Positions 54,508 through 64,000 of a DNA stretch of 64,000 nucleotides are shown here, in pieces. Where the stretch lies: contig CAJLMA010000011.1 in assembly GCA_905207705.1 (NCBI GenBank), forward strand, positions 1 to 64,000, in the 5' to 3' direction. Source of the stretch: an uncultured Prevotellaceae bacterium (GTDB lineage Bacteria > Bacteroidota > Bacteroidia > Bacteroidales > Muribaculaceae). A program made the position numbers and the translations under genes. The notes beneath the pieces are model-generated. The model ran no database searches. It saw only the letters and a list, made by a program, of their open reading frames with translations, and had not been told where the DNA came from. Numbering within the stretch: position 1 is the stretch's first letter; each line of letters starts with the position of its first letter.

Positions 54508-56217
54508 TTACTTAACAACGGCCTTTACAGTAGCATCGCTTGTGCGAACGATGTATATGCCTGTCGGCAAAACAATTTCGGCATTGCCGTTAACAGCAGC
54601 AGTCTTTACAAGCTGACCTGCGATATTGTAAATGTAGGCATCGCCGGTGTAACCGTTGATTACCACTGCACCCGAAGTGCCATAAATCGTTGCAGCATTG
54701 TCGATGACATCGTTTACAGAATCACTCTTGTCGCTTTTGAATGTAACTACGATAGGCATTACTTGAGTGTTCGCAGGATAATCCATATACCACGACACGT
54801 TGATTGTCATGTTAACTTTGTCGTCGGCGCTGATTGTTCCTTCAAGCACTACTCCGGCATGAATAACTCCGTTCAACAACGACATGTCTTCGGCAGTGCC
54901 TGCATAGTTAGTAGCACCGTTTTCACCTTCGGTCATTGTAACGCCTTCAAGAACGATGTCTCCTACAGGACCAAGGTCGCCGAGCGTGAGGTTTGGAAGT
55001 GAGAATGTGCAAGTGCCGTCACCGTTGTCGGTGATTGTGACTGTTGCTTCTTGGTCGGTAACGATAGGAGTACCCATTGTTACAGAGAGGTATCCCGGAT
55101 AGTCGGTCGATTCACCTGTGGCGGCTGCGCTCTCGTAGGTCAAAGTATAGGTGTGCGAAGTTTCACCGTCAACGTCTTCACCGCCTTGGTTTGTAACAGT
55201 GATGGTAACGATATTGCCGTTTACAGCAACTTCAGCTTCGGCAAAGCGACCTTTGGTTGTGGCAACTACTGCGCTTGCTTCGGCAGGAGCAGCACCTTCC
55301 ATTGCATATTCGTATGTGCCATCTTCAAGAGCTACTTCTTCGCCGTCAACAGTAAGAGCCGAAAGGGTAGAGTAATATATCAACTTTACGTTGTCGGCAG
55401 TCAATGTGTTGTTTGTTCCAAGGTTGGCACGATTGAAATAATCTGATGCCGAGATGATGATGTTGATTTTCTCAGGAGCGTTTTCCGAAACGTATTCGAT
55501 AGGATATACGACATTTGTCCATTCGGCAACACTACCTTCGATATAATTTTCTGATTTTGCGATTAATTCAAAGTCATCTGATTTTGTAACACCGTCGGTA
55601 ATCATTCCGAGCACGTCCTTTTCGCGGTCGATCATAGTAGTTTCAACAGGCGAACTGCTCAATCCGGTGGTTACAGTCGATGAAGTTTGTCCTTTCCAAG
55701 CATAGAAGATTACCGATGCAACTTCGTTGGGATTATAGCTTCCGCTTGAGGGCTCTTCGGTTGCAAGTGTGCGCTTTATGTCCAATGAGATGGCATCGGG
55801 CCTGTAAGTGAAAGCAAGGCTTCCGTAAGAGCCCCCGTCGCTGGTATCTTCGGGCTTGCCGACGTTGGTAATGTCACCATAAGCCCATGAGGAGCCGAGT
55901 GTGATATAACCCGGAGCGGTAGCTCCGATGCCAAGCATTCCTGCAAAAAGGTTTTCCATTCTTACTGAATATCCGTCTGCATTATTTTCTGGGTCGGAAT
56001 CTGTGTCTTGGAAAACAAGGGGGGCTTTAACGTCTAAAATGAAAAATTTATATACGTTTGAGGCCATCCAACCTTGAGGCTGGATGCTTACTACATGTTC
56101 CCCGTCAGGCAAACAATCGACCCACTCGCCATCAAAATTGCCGTTAGGCAGTTGTTGTGCAATGGCTCCGGCCGAAACAAGCACAGCTGTGCAAAGTGTG
56201 TAAAATTTTTTGTTCAT
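54508..56217 (-). CDS. Secreted PCMD/calycin-like protein with T9SS-like tail
   Basis: A 569-residue protein with a signal peptide (1-20, AIAQ). The N-terminal domain (about 22-290) begins LPNGNFDGEW, typical of PCMD (putative carbohydrate metabolism) domains. A linker follows with a repeated Ig-like stretch (about 295-370). Residues 375-500 look like the calycin-like domain (PGYLSVTMGTPIV, FSLPNLTLGDLG). The C-terminus (IYNIAGQLV ... GIYIVRTSDATVKAVVK) is a sorting tail. The upstream methionine at 56352 is rejected because it would precede the signal peptide by 45 residues. The role is likely surface binding, possibly of glycans. Confidence 0.8.
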   Translation of the reverse strand: MNKKFYTLCTAVLVSAGAIAQQLPNGNFDGEWVDCLPDGEHVVSIQPQGWMASNVYKFFILDVKAPLVFQDTDSDPENNADGYSVRMENLFAGMLGIGATAPGYITLGSSWAYGDITNVGKPEDTSDGGSYGSLAFTYRPDAISLDIKRTLATEEPSSGSYNPNEVASVIFYAWKGQTSSTVTTGLSSSPVETTMIDREKDVLGMITDGVTKSDDFELIAKSENYIEGSVAEWTNVVYPIEYVSENAPEKINIIISASDYFNRANLGTNNTLTADNVKLIYYSTLSALTVDGEEVALEDGTYEYAMEGAAPAEASAVVATTKGRFAEAEVAVNGNIVTITVTNQGGEDVDGETSHTYTLTYESAAATGESTDYPGYLSVTMGTPIVTDQEATVTITDNGDGTCTFSLPNLTLGDLGPVGDIVLEGVTMTEGENGATNYAGTAEDMSLLNGVIHAGVVLEGTISADDKVNMTINVSWYMDYPANTQVMPIVVTFKSDKSDSVNDVIDNAATIYGTSGAVVINGYTGDAYIYNIAGQLVKTAAVNGNAEIVLPTGIYIVRTSDATVKAVVK

Positions 56218-56355
56218 AAATGATAATTTAAAATTAAATCCAATTTCAAAAAGCGGTGCAAAATTAATAAAAATATGTGTTTTGAATATAAAAAAGCATT
56301 GAAAAATAGATATATACTGCCAAAAAACCAAGGAATTGTAACATTTGAACAAAAT

Positions 56356-59300
56356 TTAGCGCAACCATTGGGACAGCTCTTCGGGTGAAAATCCCTTGCG
56401 CGCAGCGTAGTCTTTTTTCTGCTCGTCGCTTATTGTTCCCACCATGAAGTACCGGCTTTCGGGGTGTGCTATTATCAGTCCGCAAGTGCTTGATGCCGGG
56501 GACATGGCTCCGTTTTCGGTAATTTTTATTTCAGAATCAGCAAGAGGCATTATGTCATCGATGTCGAATATTATGCTTTGGTCGGGCAATGAGGGATAGC
56601 CTACGGCAGGGCGTATGCCTTGGTATTTGCCATGCAGCAGGTTGGCCGGGGTTGGCTCTTCGGTGGCCGAATATCCCCAGTGGCGAGTGCGTATGCGGTA
56701 GTGAAGCAGTTCGGTGGCCGCTTCGACGAGACGGTCGGCGATGGTCTGGATGAGCAATGCTTCATATTCCTCGCCTTTGGCCTTGCGATATTCTATGATG
56801 CGTTCAATTTGTTTCCCTGTCGATACTGCAAATGTGCCGATGAAATCGGTCTTACCGGATTTGGCAGGGGCAATGAAGTCGGCCAGAGCCAGTGTGTGTG
56901 AACCTCCGCCGTCAAGATGTTGCTGTCGGAGTGTGGGTAAGACAACTTTTCGACCTTCCGGTGTGGATATTATTATGTCGTCCCCCTCTGAAACGGCTTC
57001 CCACAATCCGTAGGTGGCTTTGATACTGTCGTTGGCCGCATCGATGAGGTAGGCCAGCATCTTTTGAGCCTCTTTGTACAGCTGCATGGCTTGTGCTGCA
57101 CGGTTTATGTCGGCATGTCCGTGACCGGCCAGCCAAGAGGCCTTGCAGCAGTCGCATCCTTTTACATTGGCTATTTCGGCCATGTCGCCACCGAGTTTCC
57201 AAGCAGAGAAGAATGCTTTCCAGTTGATGTATTCGGCAGCTTCGCTCACTGTAATACTGTCGTGATGTACGCCAAGTGGGGTTGAAGGCTTTGCCGGAGA
57301 AAATTCAAGGTTTAACCTCTTGTCTCTTGCTTCCGAAAGTAGCATTAAACTGTGGCTTTCGGCATATTTCATGCGTATTTGCGCATAATGCGAGTTTAAC
57401 TTGTCGATGAAATTCTTTTTATCGGATAAAAGCCGTTTTGCAACAGAGGGCAATGTCGCAGCGTCGCGTGTGTGAATTACCGGCCCGTGATAAAGAGGTG
57501 CGATTTTCACAGCCGTATGGATGTCGGATGTCGTTGCGCCGCCTACGAAAAGCGGTATGTCGATGTTACGTTCCTCCAAGGATTTGGCTACATGGCACAT
57601 TTCTTCGAGCGATGGAGTTATGAGTCCGCTTAGGCCGATTAAGTCGGCATTTTCGGATATTGCGGTATCAATTATCTTGTCGGCGGGCACCATTACGCCG
57701 AGGTCGGTTACGTCATATCCGTTGCAGCGCATGATTATTGCGACAATATTTTTCCCTATGTCGTGTACGTCCCCTTTTACTGTGGCGAGAACCATTTTCC
57801 CGGCACGGGCGTTGTTCTCCGACCGGCGTTCGGCCTCTATGAATGGTGTGAGCTTGTTGACGGCAAGTTTCATCGTCCTTGCACTTTTCACGACTTGAGG
57901 AAGGAACATCTTACCTTCTCCAAATAGCTTGCCCACACGATCCATGCCTTTCATCAATGGGCCGTCGATGATGCTTATTGCCGAATCTCCATTTGATAAT
58001 GCCTGTTCGAGAAGTTCTTCAAGACCCTCGGTGGAACCTTGCACGACGAGTTGTTCAAGCCTTTGCGAGACGCTGAGGTTGTCATTGCCGGTGACGGTTT
58101 CATGCTTTGCCGTTGCATCGGGGCTTTGTTTTTCTTTTATTTCGGCAGCTTTCCCCACAAGGCGGTCGGTAGCGTCGGCAGTGCGGTTGAAAATCACGTC
58201 TTCGATGATGGTGCGCAAATCTGCCGGAATATTATCGTATGGCATGGCCGATGCTGCGTTGACAATAGCCATGTCGAGTCCCCGTGCGATGGCGTGGAAC
58301 AAGAATACCGAGTGCATTGCCTTTCGCACGAAATTGTTTCCTCTGAACGAGAATGACAGATTGCTTATTCCTCCGCTCACTTTTGCTCCGGGGAGGTTTC
58401 CTTTAATCCATTCCACGGCCTTGAGAAAGTCGAGGGCATAGTCGGCGTGCTGCTCGATGCCTGTGGCAATGGCAAGGACATTTGGGTCGAATATGATGTC
58501 TTGGGGATTGAAGTCAAGTCGGGATACGAGCAGCTCGTAAGCCCTGCGGCACACTTCTATTTTCCTCTCGAACGTGTCGGCCTGTCCGGTTTCGTCGAAA
58601 GCCATCACGACAACGGCGGCTCCCATGTCGCGAATGTAGCGAGCCTTGTCGATGAATACCTGTTCGCCATCTTTCAGGCTTATTGAATTTATGATACCTT
58701 TGCCTTGCAATTCTTTTAATCCGGCAGTTATTACTTCCCAGTTGGAGGAGTCAATCATTATCGGGACTTTGGCCACATCGGGATCGGATGCCACGAGTCG
58801 CAGGAAGTGGGTCATCTCGCGTGGAGCGTCGAGCATGGCATCGTCCATGTTCACGTCGATTATCTGAGCTCCGTTATCTACCTGTTTTCTTGCTATAGAC
58901 AGGGCTTCGTCATAATTTTTCTCATTTATCAGCCGCAGGAATTTACGGCTTCCTGCCACGTTGCACCGTTCGCCTATGTTTACGAAGTTTCGTTCGGGCA
59001 TTACCACCATGCTTTCAAGACCCGAAAGCGCGAGCCTGTTTCTATGACGGCGGCCGATGGGCCTTGGCTTTGCATCCTGCGCAATGGCTGCAATGGCCCG
59101 GATGTGTTCGGGAGTAGTTCCGCAGCAGCCGCCTATGATATTGACAAGAGATTTGTCGACAAATGGTTTCATTTGTTCGGCCATCTCCTCGGGTGTTTGG
59201 TCATATTCTCCCATTTCGTTGGGCAATCCTGCGTTGGGATGCACGCTGACTGCCACAGGCGATTTCATGGCAAGTTCTTCAATCCACTCGGTCATTTTTT

Positions 59301-60051
59301 TTGCGCCGAAACCGCAATTAAGACCTATGCAGCTCACGTTGGCATGTTCTATTGAAGCGAGAAATGCTTCGATAGTTTGTCCGCTCAATGTCCGGCCACT
59401 TTCGGTCAACGTGGCCGAGATAATTATTGGCAATTTCTTGCCTGTGTCGCTCATTACTTTATTTGCAGCCCACAAGGCTGCTTTTGCATTGAGCGTGTCG
59501 AATACAGTTTCAATCAATATAATATCGGCACCGCCTTCCATGAGACCGGCAATTTGGTCGCAATAAGTGCCGGTCAGCTCTTCCCAAGAGATGTTGCGCA
59601 ATGCAGGATTTTCCACCGATGGAGATATCGACAGGCTTCTGTTTGTCGGCCCGACGCTTCCTGCCACGAGGCATTTGCGGCCGCATGAGTTGGCGCATTG
59701 CCGTGCCAACTGTGCTGCTGCTATGTTTATTTCCTTCACCAAGTGGGCAAGCCCGTAGTCGGCAAGGGATATTGCATTTGCGTTGAATGAGTTGGTTTCT
59801 ATAATATCAGCACCGGCTTCTATGTATGCACGGTGTATGCCGGAAATGATTTCGGGCTTGGTGAGGACGAGAATGTCGTTACACCCTTTCAGCGGCTGCT
59901 CCCAATTCAAGAAGCGTTCACCCCTGAAGTCATTTTCATTAAGCTCGCATTTTTGAATCATTGTACCCATTGCGCCGTCAAGGACGAGGATACGTTGCCC
60001 AAGTGAACTGATGAAGTCGTTGTTTGCGTCAAGGCCTGTATTGATTGCCAT
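56356..60051 (-). CDS. metH: Cobalamin-dependent methionine synthase
   Basis: A 1231-residue four-module enzyme that transfers a methyl group from methyltetrahydrofolate to homocysteine through cobalamin. Modules in order: homocysteine domain (1-330; zinc cysteines in GLNCGFG about 243-249 and GGCCGT about 307-312), pterin domain (345-620; NIGERCNVAGSRKF), cap and B12 domains (650-890; GDVHDIGKNIV with the cobalt-ligand His near 765) and the activation domain (915-1231; GYPSLPDQS). The length is full. No cobalamin riboswitch is visible upstream. Confidence 0.96.
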   Translation of the reverse strand: MAINTGLDANNDFISSLGQRILVLDGAMGTMIQKCELNENDFRGERFLNWEQPLKGCNDILVLTKPEIISGIHRAYIEAGADIIETNSFNANAISLADYGLAHLVKEINIAAAQLARQCANSCGRKCLVAGSVGPTNRSLSISPSVENPALRNISWEELTGTYCDQIAGLMEGGADIILIETVFDTLNAKAALWAANKVMSDTGKKLPIIISATLTESGRTLSGQTIEAFLASIEHANVSCIGLNCGFGAKKMTEWIEELAMKSPVAVSVHPNAGLPNEMGEYDQTPEEMAEQMKPFVDKSLVNIIGGCCGTTPEHIRAIAAIAQDAKPRPIGRRHRNRLALSGLESMVVMPERNFVNIGERCNVAGSRKFLRLINEKNYDEALSIARKQVDNGAQIIDVNMDDAMLDAPREMTHFLRLVASDPDVAKVPIMIDSSNWEVITAGLKELQGKGIINSISLKDGEQVFIDKARYIRDMGAAVVVMAFDETGQADTFERKIEVCRRAYELLVSRLDFNPQDIIFDPNVLAIATGIEQHADYALDFLKAVEWIKGNLPGAKVSGGISNLSFSFRGNNFVRKAMHSVFLFHAIARGLDMAIVNAASAMPYDNIPADLRTIIEDVIFNRTADATDRLVGKAAEIKEKQSPDATAKHETVTGNDNLSVSQRLEQLVVQGSTEGLEELLEQALSNGDSAISIIDGPLMKGMDRVGKLFGEGKMFLPQVVKSARTMKLAVNKLTPFIEAERRSENNARAGKMVLATVKGDVHDIGKNIVAIIMRCNGYDVTDLGVMVPADKIIDTAISENADLIGLSGLITPSLEEMCHVAKSLEERNIDIPLFVGGATTSDIHTAVKIAPLYHGPVIHTRDAATLPSVAKRLLSDKKNFIDKLNSHYAQIRMKYAESHSLMLLSEARDKRLNLEFSPAKPSTPLGVHHDSITVSEAAEYINWKAFFSAWKLGGDMAEIANVKGCDCCKASWLAGHGHADINRAAQAMQLYKEAQKMLAYLIDAANDSIKATYGLWEAVSEGDDIIISTPEGRKVVLPTLRQQHLDGGGSHTLALADFIAPAKSGKTDFIGTFAVSTGKQIERIIEYRKAKGEEYEALLIQTIADRLVEAATELLHYRIRTRHWGYSATEEPTPANLLHGKYQGIRPAVGYPSLPDQSIIFDIDDIMPLADSEIKITENGAMSPASSTCGLIIAHPESRYFMVGTISDEQKKDYAARKGFSPEELSQWLR

Positions 60052-60070
60052 GTGATTTTACAATTTTCGG

Positions 60071-60078
60071 CAAAGTTA
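60071..60078 (-). promoter_or_regulatory. -7 box of metH
   Basis: The complement is TAACTTTG, only 19 bases from the start codon, so the leader is very short and leaves no room for a riboswitch. The -33 is unclear. Confidence 0.45.
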
Positions 60079-60301
60079 ATTATAAATGATGTCATAATGC
60101 CTTGTAGAATTGAAAAAACACAACATTTACACCATCATTAAGTATGTTTCTTGAAGTCGGGGAGGGTTGTTGGCTTTTTTGTAATTCCGTGTGTCAGTGC
60201 TGTCATGCGTTGCCGGTGTGGAATTTAGATGTAAATGCTTTTTTGTTGGTCAAAATAGGATATGTGGCGGCGTGTGTGGTAAAACGGAGCAGAAATGGTG
60301 C

Positions 60302-60309
60302 TATATTTG
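60302..60309 (+). promoter_or_regulatory. -7 box of the TolC-HlyD-permease operon
   Basis: TATATTTG followed by TATG, 30 bases before the first start codon. Confidence 0.5.
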
Positions 60310-60338
60310 TATGTATATAGGAAAAACATGAAATTGAC

Positions 60339-61802
60339 ATGAGAGGGAACAGGATGATTATGTTGAAGACCGTGTTGGTGGCAATTGTGGTATCGGTATG
60401 CGGCTTTTCGGTGCAAGCCGATGGGGTAGTGCCGCTTGATTCGTGCAGAAGCATGGCTTTGAGAAACAACAAGTCGATGCGTATTGCGAGGGAGAAGCAG
60501 GCAGGAGCAGCATATCAACGCAAGGAAGCGCGGGCGGCTTATCTGCCGTCGCTGGATTTCTCGGGCATGTATCTGTATAATCAGAAGGAGATATCCCTCC
60601 TTGATGAGGACCAGAAATTGCCTACGATGACATTTGACCCGGCTACGGGTCAGTATAATTATAATCTTGTCACCGATGCGTCGGGGATGCCGGTAATGGT
60701 GAACGGGCAGCCTGTGCCATCGTCGGTCGCATTGATACCTAAGAGCGCGTTGACCTATGATGTGCATAATGTGTTTGCAGGAGCGTTGACATTGACCCAA
60801 CCAATATATATGGGTGGAAAAATAAGGGCAATGAACCAAATAACAAAGTTTGTCGAGCGTCTTGCAGCGTCGGGCTACAATGCTGCTGCATCCGAGATAA
60901 TATATAATGTAGACGCAGCCTATTGGCAGGTGGTGTCGTTGAAGGCAAAGGAGAAACTGGCGAGGAGTTATGTGGCACTGCTCGACTCGTTGAACTTCAA
61001 TGTCAATGCCATGCTTGCCGAAGGTGTGGCCACGCGAGCCGACCAGTTGAGTGTGGCGGTAAAGTTGAATGAAGCCAACGTAGACCTGACAAAGGTAGAG
61101 AACGGCCTTGCCTTGTCGAGGATGGCTTTGGCGCAAGTGTGCGGGTTGCCGCTCGACTCGGTGTTCACGCTTGCCGATGAGGATCGTGAAATAACCGTGG
61201 ACAGGCTTCCAGCCAGTGAGTATGACATGAATGAAGTGTACAGTCGCCGTAATGAACTTCAGTCGCTCGAGCTTGCCGTGAAGATATATGAGCAAAAAGA
61301 AAAGGTCGCATTGTCGTCGATGTTGCCAAATGTGGGAATCGTAGGCATGTATTCTTTCTCAAATCCCAATGTGTTTGACGGGTTCAAAAACGAGTTCTCG
61401 GGTATGTTCAGTGTGGGAGCAGTCATAAAGATTCCGATATGGCACTGGGGCGGTAATTACAATAAATATAGAAGTGCAAAGAGTGAAACCACTGTGCGCA
61501 GGTTGGAACTTGAAGATGCTCGTGAAAAAATCGAATTGCAAGTGAGCCAGGCCTCATTCAAGGCTCAGGAGTCGATAAAGACTTATACGATGACAAGAAG
61601 CAATCTTGCCAAAGCCGAAGAGAATTTGCGACAGGCTCAGCTTGGATTTGTCGAGGGGGTGTTGACTGCCGACGATGTCATGGAAGCCCAGACGGCTTGG
61701 CTGAAAGCCAATTCGGAAAATATTGACGCACAAATCGATGTTCGCTTGTGCGATGTTTATCTGTCGAAGGCTTTGGGTACTCTTGTACCTGCCGAAGAAT
61801 AA
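60339..61802 (+). CDS. TolC family outer-membrane efflux protein
   Basis: A 487-residue protein with a signal peptide (about 1-29, VQAD). It has two halves with long helices, the OEP/TolC pattern (RNNKSMRIAREKQAGAAYQ in the first half, ELQSLELAVKIYEQKEKVALS in the second). It should form the outer-membrane channel of the tripartite exporter encoded with the next genes. Here the first ATG is kept; a second lies at codon 6. Confidence 0.9.
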   Translation: MRGNRMIMLKTVLVAIVVSVCGFSVQADGVVPLDSCRSMALRNNKSMRIAREKQAGAAYQRKEARAAYLPSLDFSGMYLYNQKEISLLDEDQKLPTMTFDPATGQYNYNLVTDASGMPVMVNGQPVPSSVALIPKSALTYDVHNVFAGALTLTQPIYMGGKIRAMNQITKFVERLAASGYNAAASEIIYNVDAAYWQVVSLKAKEKLARSYVALLDSLNFNVNAMLAEGVATRADQLSVAVKLNEANVDLTKVENGLALSRMALAQVCGLPLDSVFTLADEDREITVDRLPASEYDMNEVYSRRNELQSLELAVKIYEQKEKVALSSMLPNVGIVGMYSFSNPNVFDGFKNEFSGMFSVGAVIKIPIWHWGGNYNKYRSAKSETTVRRLELEDAREKIELQVSQASFKAQESIKTYTMTRSNLAKAEENLRQAQLGFVEGVLTADDVMEAQTAWLKANSENIDAQIDVRLCDVYLSKALGTLVPAEE

Positions 61803-61837
61803 TCAAGTGTGAGTAAAAAATAAACTATGCAATAATT

Positions 61838-62854
61838 ATGGTTACTGATGTAAATAACGGAACGGAAAAGAAAGACAGGACTATTTTCACCGGATTGATG
61901 ATTGTGATAGTAGTCATGGTGTGCTTGTGCATAGCCGGGCTGTTCTTGATAAAGCCGGCCGAAGAAACTGTACAGGGACAAGCGGAGGCTACTTCGGTGC
62001 GAGTGTCGGGAAAACTGCCCGGTCGTGTAGTGGCATTCTATGCCGAGGAAGGGCAGAAAGTGAAAAAGGGCGACACGCTCGTTTATATTCATTCGTCATC
62101 GGTCGATGCAAAGCTGTATCAGGCTCAAGCCATGGAATCGGTTGCTGCTTCACAGAATCGCAAGGCTGAAGCAGGAGCGCGGATACAGGTCATAAACAGT
62201 GCCTATGAATTATGGCAACAGGCTCTTGCCGCCGAGTCGATTGCAAAGAAAACTTACGAGCGCATGGACAATCTGTTCAAGCAAGGTGTCGTTTCGGAAC
62301 AGAAGCGGGATGAGGCTTATGCAATGTACACGGCTGCTGCGGCACAGTCGCGTGCAGCCAAGTCGCAGTATGACATGGCTGTTGAAGGAGCGCAAGAAGA
62401 GGACAAGGATGCAGCCAAAGCCATGCAGGAAGCTGCTCGAGGCTCGGTAATGGAGGTCGAATCAGTGCTTGAAGACCAATATCTGTTGGCTCCATGCGAC
62501 GGCGAGGTTTCCGACATATATCCTCATGAGGGGGAACTGGTGGGTACCGGAACTCCGATAATGAGCATAATGCGCGAAGATGACAAGTGGGTCACATTCA
62601 GCGTGCGTGAGGAGTTGCTCGCTTCATTGCCTATGGGAAAGGAGGTGGACGTGATGATTCCGGCTCTTGACAAGCGTGTGAAAGTGAAGATATATTACAT
62701 AAAGGACATGGGCAGTTATGCCGTGTGGAATGCCACAAAGGCAAGCGGGCAATACGATAGCAAGACATTCCAAATTAAGGCCAGGCCGGTCGAGAAGCTT
62801 GATGGCTTGCGTCCGGGCATGTCGGTGATTTTGCTTGAGGAAAATCTCAAATGA
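61838..62854 (+). CDS. HlyD/EmrA-type membrane-fusion adaptor
   Basis: A 338-residue protein with one N-terminal membrane helix (about 18-38), a biotinyl-lipoyl-like domain split around a long coiled-coil hairpin (about 85-205) and a beta-barrel domain (215-335). The motif GRVVAFYAEEGQKVKKGDTL marks the lipoyl half. It bridges the permease to the TolC-like channel. It lies between the channel and permease genes. Confidence 0.9.
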   Translation: MVTDVNNGTEKKDRTIFTGLMIVIVVMVCLCIAGLFLIKPAEETVQGQAEATSVRVSGKLPGRVVAFYAEEGQKVKKGDTLVYIHSSSVDAKLYQAQAMESVAASQNRKAEAGARIQVINSAYELWQQALAAESIAKKTYERMDNLFKQGVVSEQKRDEAYAMYTAAAAQSRAAKSQYDMAVEGAQEEDKDAAKAMQEAARGSVMEVESVLEDQYLLAPCDGEVSDIYPHEGELVGTGTPIMSIMREDDKWVTFSVREELLASLPMGKEVDVMIPALDKRVKVKIYYIKDMGSYAVWNATKASGQYDSKTFQIKARPVEKLDGLRPGMSVILLEENLK

Positions 62855-62873
62855 GTTGTTGCAGGAACGAGAT

Positions 62874-64000
62874 ATGAAGTCATTGTTTGCGGTCATAAAG
62901 GAATCGGTGTGGCGCGGATGCCTGTTTGTCATGAGCCGTCCGCTCTATTTGGTGTCGATAGTCGTCATTCCATTGCTGTCGGGCTTTCTCATGTTCGACC
63001 TGCTTAAAGATGGTGTCGGTACTCGTGTGCCTGTGGCCATAGTGGATCTCGACGGCTCCGACTTGTCGCGCAAGGTGACGGCCAGTCTCGATGCCATGCA
63101 AACGGTAGCCGTTAAGCGCAGTTTCAACGATTTCACCGAAGCTCGCGATGCATTGCAACGTGGCGAGATTCTTGGTTTCTTTGTCATCCCCGAGAATTTT
63201 GCCGGCAAGGCTCTTGCCGGTCGTGTCCCTGAGATAACTTATTACACCAATTATGCTTATTTTGTGCCGGCTTCTTTGATGTATAAAGGATTCAAGACGG
63301 TATCAGTGCTGTCAAACGGTGAACTTGCCGGCACGACTCTTGTGGCAGCCGGACTGCCTGAGTCGAGCGTGACGGCGTTGCTGATGCCATACGTCAACGA
63401 CATGCACATGCTGGGCAACCCGTGGATGAGTTATCAGATTTACATGGGGCATTCGTTTGTCCCAGGGATACTTGCGCTGATGGTGATGATAATAACAGTT
63501 TACAGCATAACCGAAGAGATGAAGAAAAAGACTTCGGCCGCGTGGCTGGAGGCTGCCGGAGGTTCGATGGTGGTCGCGTTGATTGGCAAGCTCGCGCCAC
63601 AGACGCTGCTGTTCACGCTTGTAGGCTGGATGCTGCAATTGGCTACATACGTTTTGTATGATTTTCCGCTCAATTGTAATATAGCAGTCATGATGACTGC
63701 CATGTTCTTGATGGTGCTTGCATGTCAGGCATTCGCCATTACGGTGTGTGGCATATTGCCCAATATGCGGCTTGCATTGAGCGTGTGCTCGTTACTCAGT
63801 GTGCTTGCGTTTTCGATAGGCGGATTCACGTTGCCTGTCGAGGACATGTATGGCTGGATAGGAATTGTGAGTTACATATTGCCTGTCAGGTATTATTTCT
63901 TGATATATATAGACCAGTCGCTTAACGGGTTGGATTTATATTATTCACGTTATTACTTCATGGCTTTGCTGGTGTTTGTGCTGGTTTCGTTAATTCCGTT
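62874..64000 (+). CDS. ABC-2 type transporter permease (partial, runs off the right edge)
   Basis: The first 375 codons of an open frame that continues past the window. It has one membrane segment near the N-terminus (about 23-44), an extracytoplasmic domain (about 45-205, with VAIVDLDGSDLSRKV) and then a block of five to six segments, the layout of YhhJ/YbhR-type permeases. It begins 20 bases after the adaptor gene, probably in the same operon. It may be followed by a second permease or an ATPase outside the window. Confidence 0.88.
   Translation, partial: MKSLFAVIKESVWRGCLFVMSRPLYLVSIVVIPLLSGFLMFDLLKDGVGTRVPVAIVDLDGSDLSRKVTASLDAMQTVAVKRSFNDFTEARDALQRGEILGFFVIPENFAGKALAGRVPEITYYTNYAYFVPASLMYKGFKTVSVLSNGELAGTTLVAAGLPESSVTALLMPYVNDMHMLGNPWMSYQIYMGHSFVPGILALMVMIITVYSITEEMKKKTSAAWLEAAGGSMVVALIGKLAPQTLLFTLVGWMLQLATYVLYDFPLNCNIAVMMTAMFLMVLACQAFAITVCGILPNMRLALSVCSLLSVLAFSIGGFTLPVEDMYGWIGIVSYILPVRYYFLIYIDQSLNGLDLYYSRYYFMALLVFVLVSLIP

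Noticed and set aside
60052..60338. Possible cobalamin riboswitch upstream of metH
   Set aside because: The metH leader appears to be under 20 bases, and no B12-box-like sequence was seen.
60225..61295. 356-codon frame antisense to the TolC-like gene
   Set aside because: It lies across a confirmed gene and its promoter, with no signal or domain.
1..64000. CRISPR arrays, insertion sequences, prophage or toxin-antitoxin modules
   Set aside because: I looked for direct-repeat arrays, transposase or integrase motifs and small paired genes and found none.

Overview
The window is 64 kb of an ordinary chromosomal backbone from a member of the Bacteroidales, most likely a gut Muribaculaceae-type organism. 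Evidence seen: promoters follow the Bacteroidetes pattern (TTG/TTTG near -33, TAnnTTTG near -7), start codons lack Shine-Dalgarno sequences, ribosomal protein S1 has the Bacteroidetes layout, and many families are Bacteroidetes-specific (DUF3098 beside FtsX, DUF4491, PCMD/calycin-like secreted proteins, OMP_b-brl_3 barrels, C10 peptidases, T9SS-like C-terminal tails). The family assignment is inference. No rRNA, tRNA, CRISPR array, integrase or insertion sequence was found.

Layout. 1-10.4 kb (mostly minus strand): a DUF6624 lipoprotein, a Tat-exported ferredoxin-linked aldo/keto reductase with a membrane polyferredoxin, an MFS exporter overlapping no other gene, MiaB, a GYF_2/CD225 membrane protein, a hotdog thioesterase, a two-ACT-domain protein and a GT2 glycosyltransferase. 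10.6-16.8 kb: a small 2[4Fe-4S] ferredoxin, xanthine phosphoribosyltransferase behind a highly structured leader, an acetate/succinate CoA-transferase, an acyltransferase and a large TPR lipoprotein. 17.2-21.4 kb (plus): the envelope/tRNA operon ftsX-DUF3098-uppP-truB-queA.

21.5-29.6 kb (plus): a compact exopolysaccharide locus with flippase, outer-membrane export lipoprotein, polymerase/ligase, a chain-length/BY-kinase-like protein whose kinase domain looks dead, a radical SAM/SPASM protein and a single GT4 glycosyltransferase. It is followed by a convergent N-acetylmuramidase and pepD. 32-42 kb: a small membrane protein plus Skp-like lipoprotein, HflX, a phosphoesterase/outer-membrane-protein pair, a CNNM/CorC-type protein, an acetyltransferase-DUF1893 fusion with an ECF S component, a zinc-cysteine-less ThiF/MoeB-like protein, and rpsA. 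42-47 kb: an outer-membrane barrel protein whose promoter is preceded by a run of ten G, and a C10 cysteine peptidase with leucine-rich repeats.

47-60 kb: DUF4491, a secreted protein that is little more than a sorting tail, ilvE, an HD hydrolase, a GNAT, an Lrp regulator overlapping an inositol-phosphatase-family gene, trpS, diaminopimelate dehydrogenase (ddh), a PCMD/calycin secreted protein and metH. 60-64 kb: a TolC/HlyD/ABC-2 permease export operon that runs off the right edge.

The points most worth a second look are the fused NapH/NapG-like polyferredoxin with its Tat reductase, the degenerate tyrosine-kinase domain in the polysaccharide locus, the xpt leader RNA, the poly-G tract before the barrel gene, and a dispersed palindromic promoter repeat near 47.5 and 51.9 kb.
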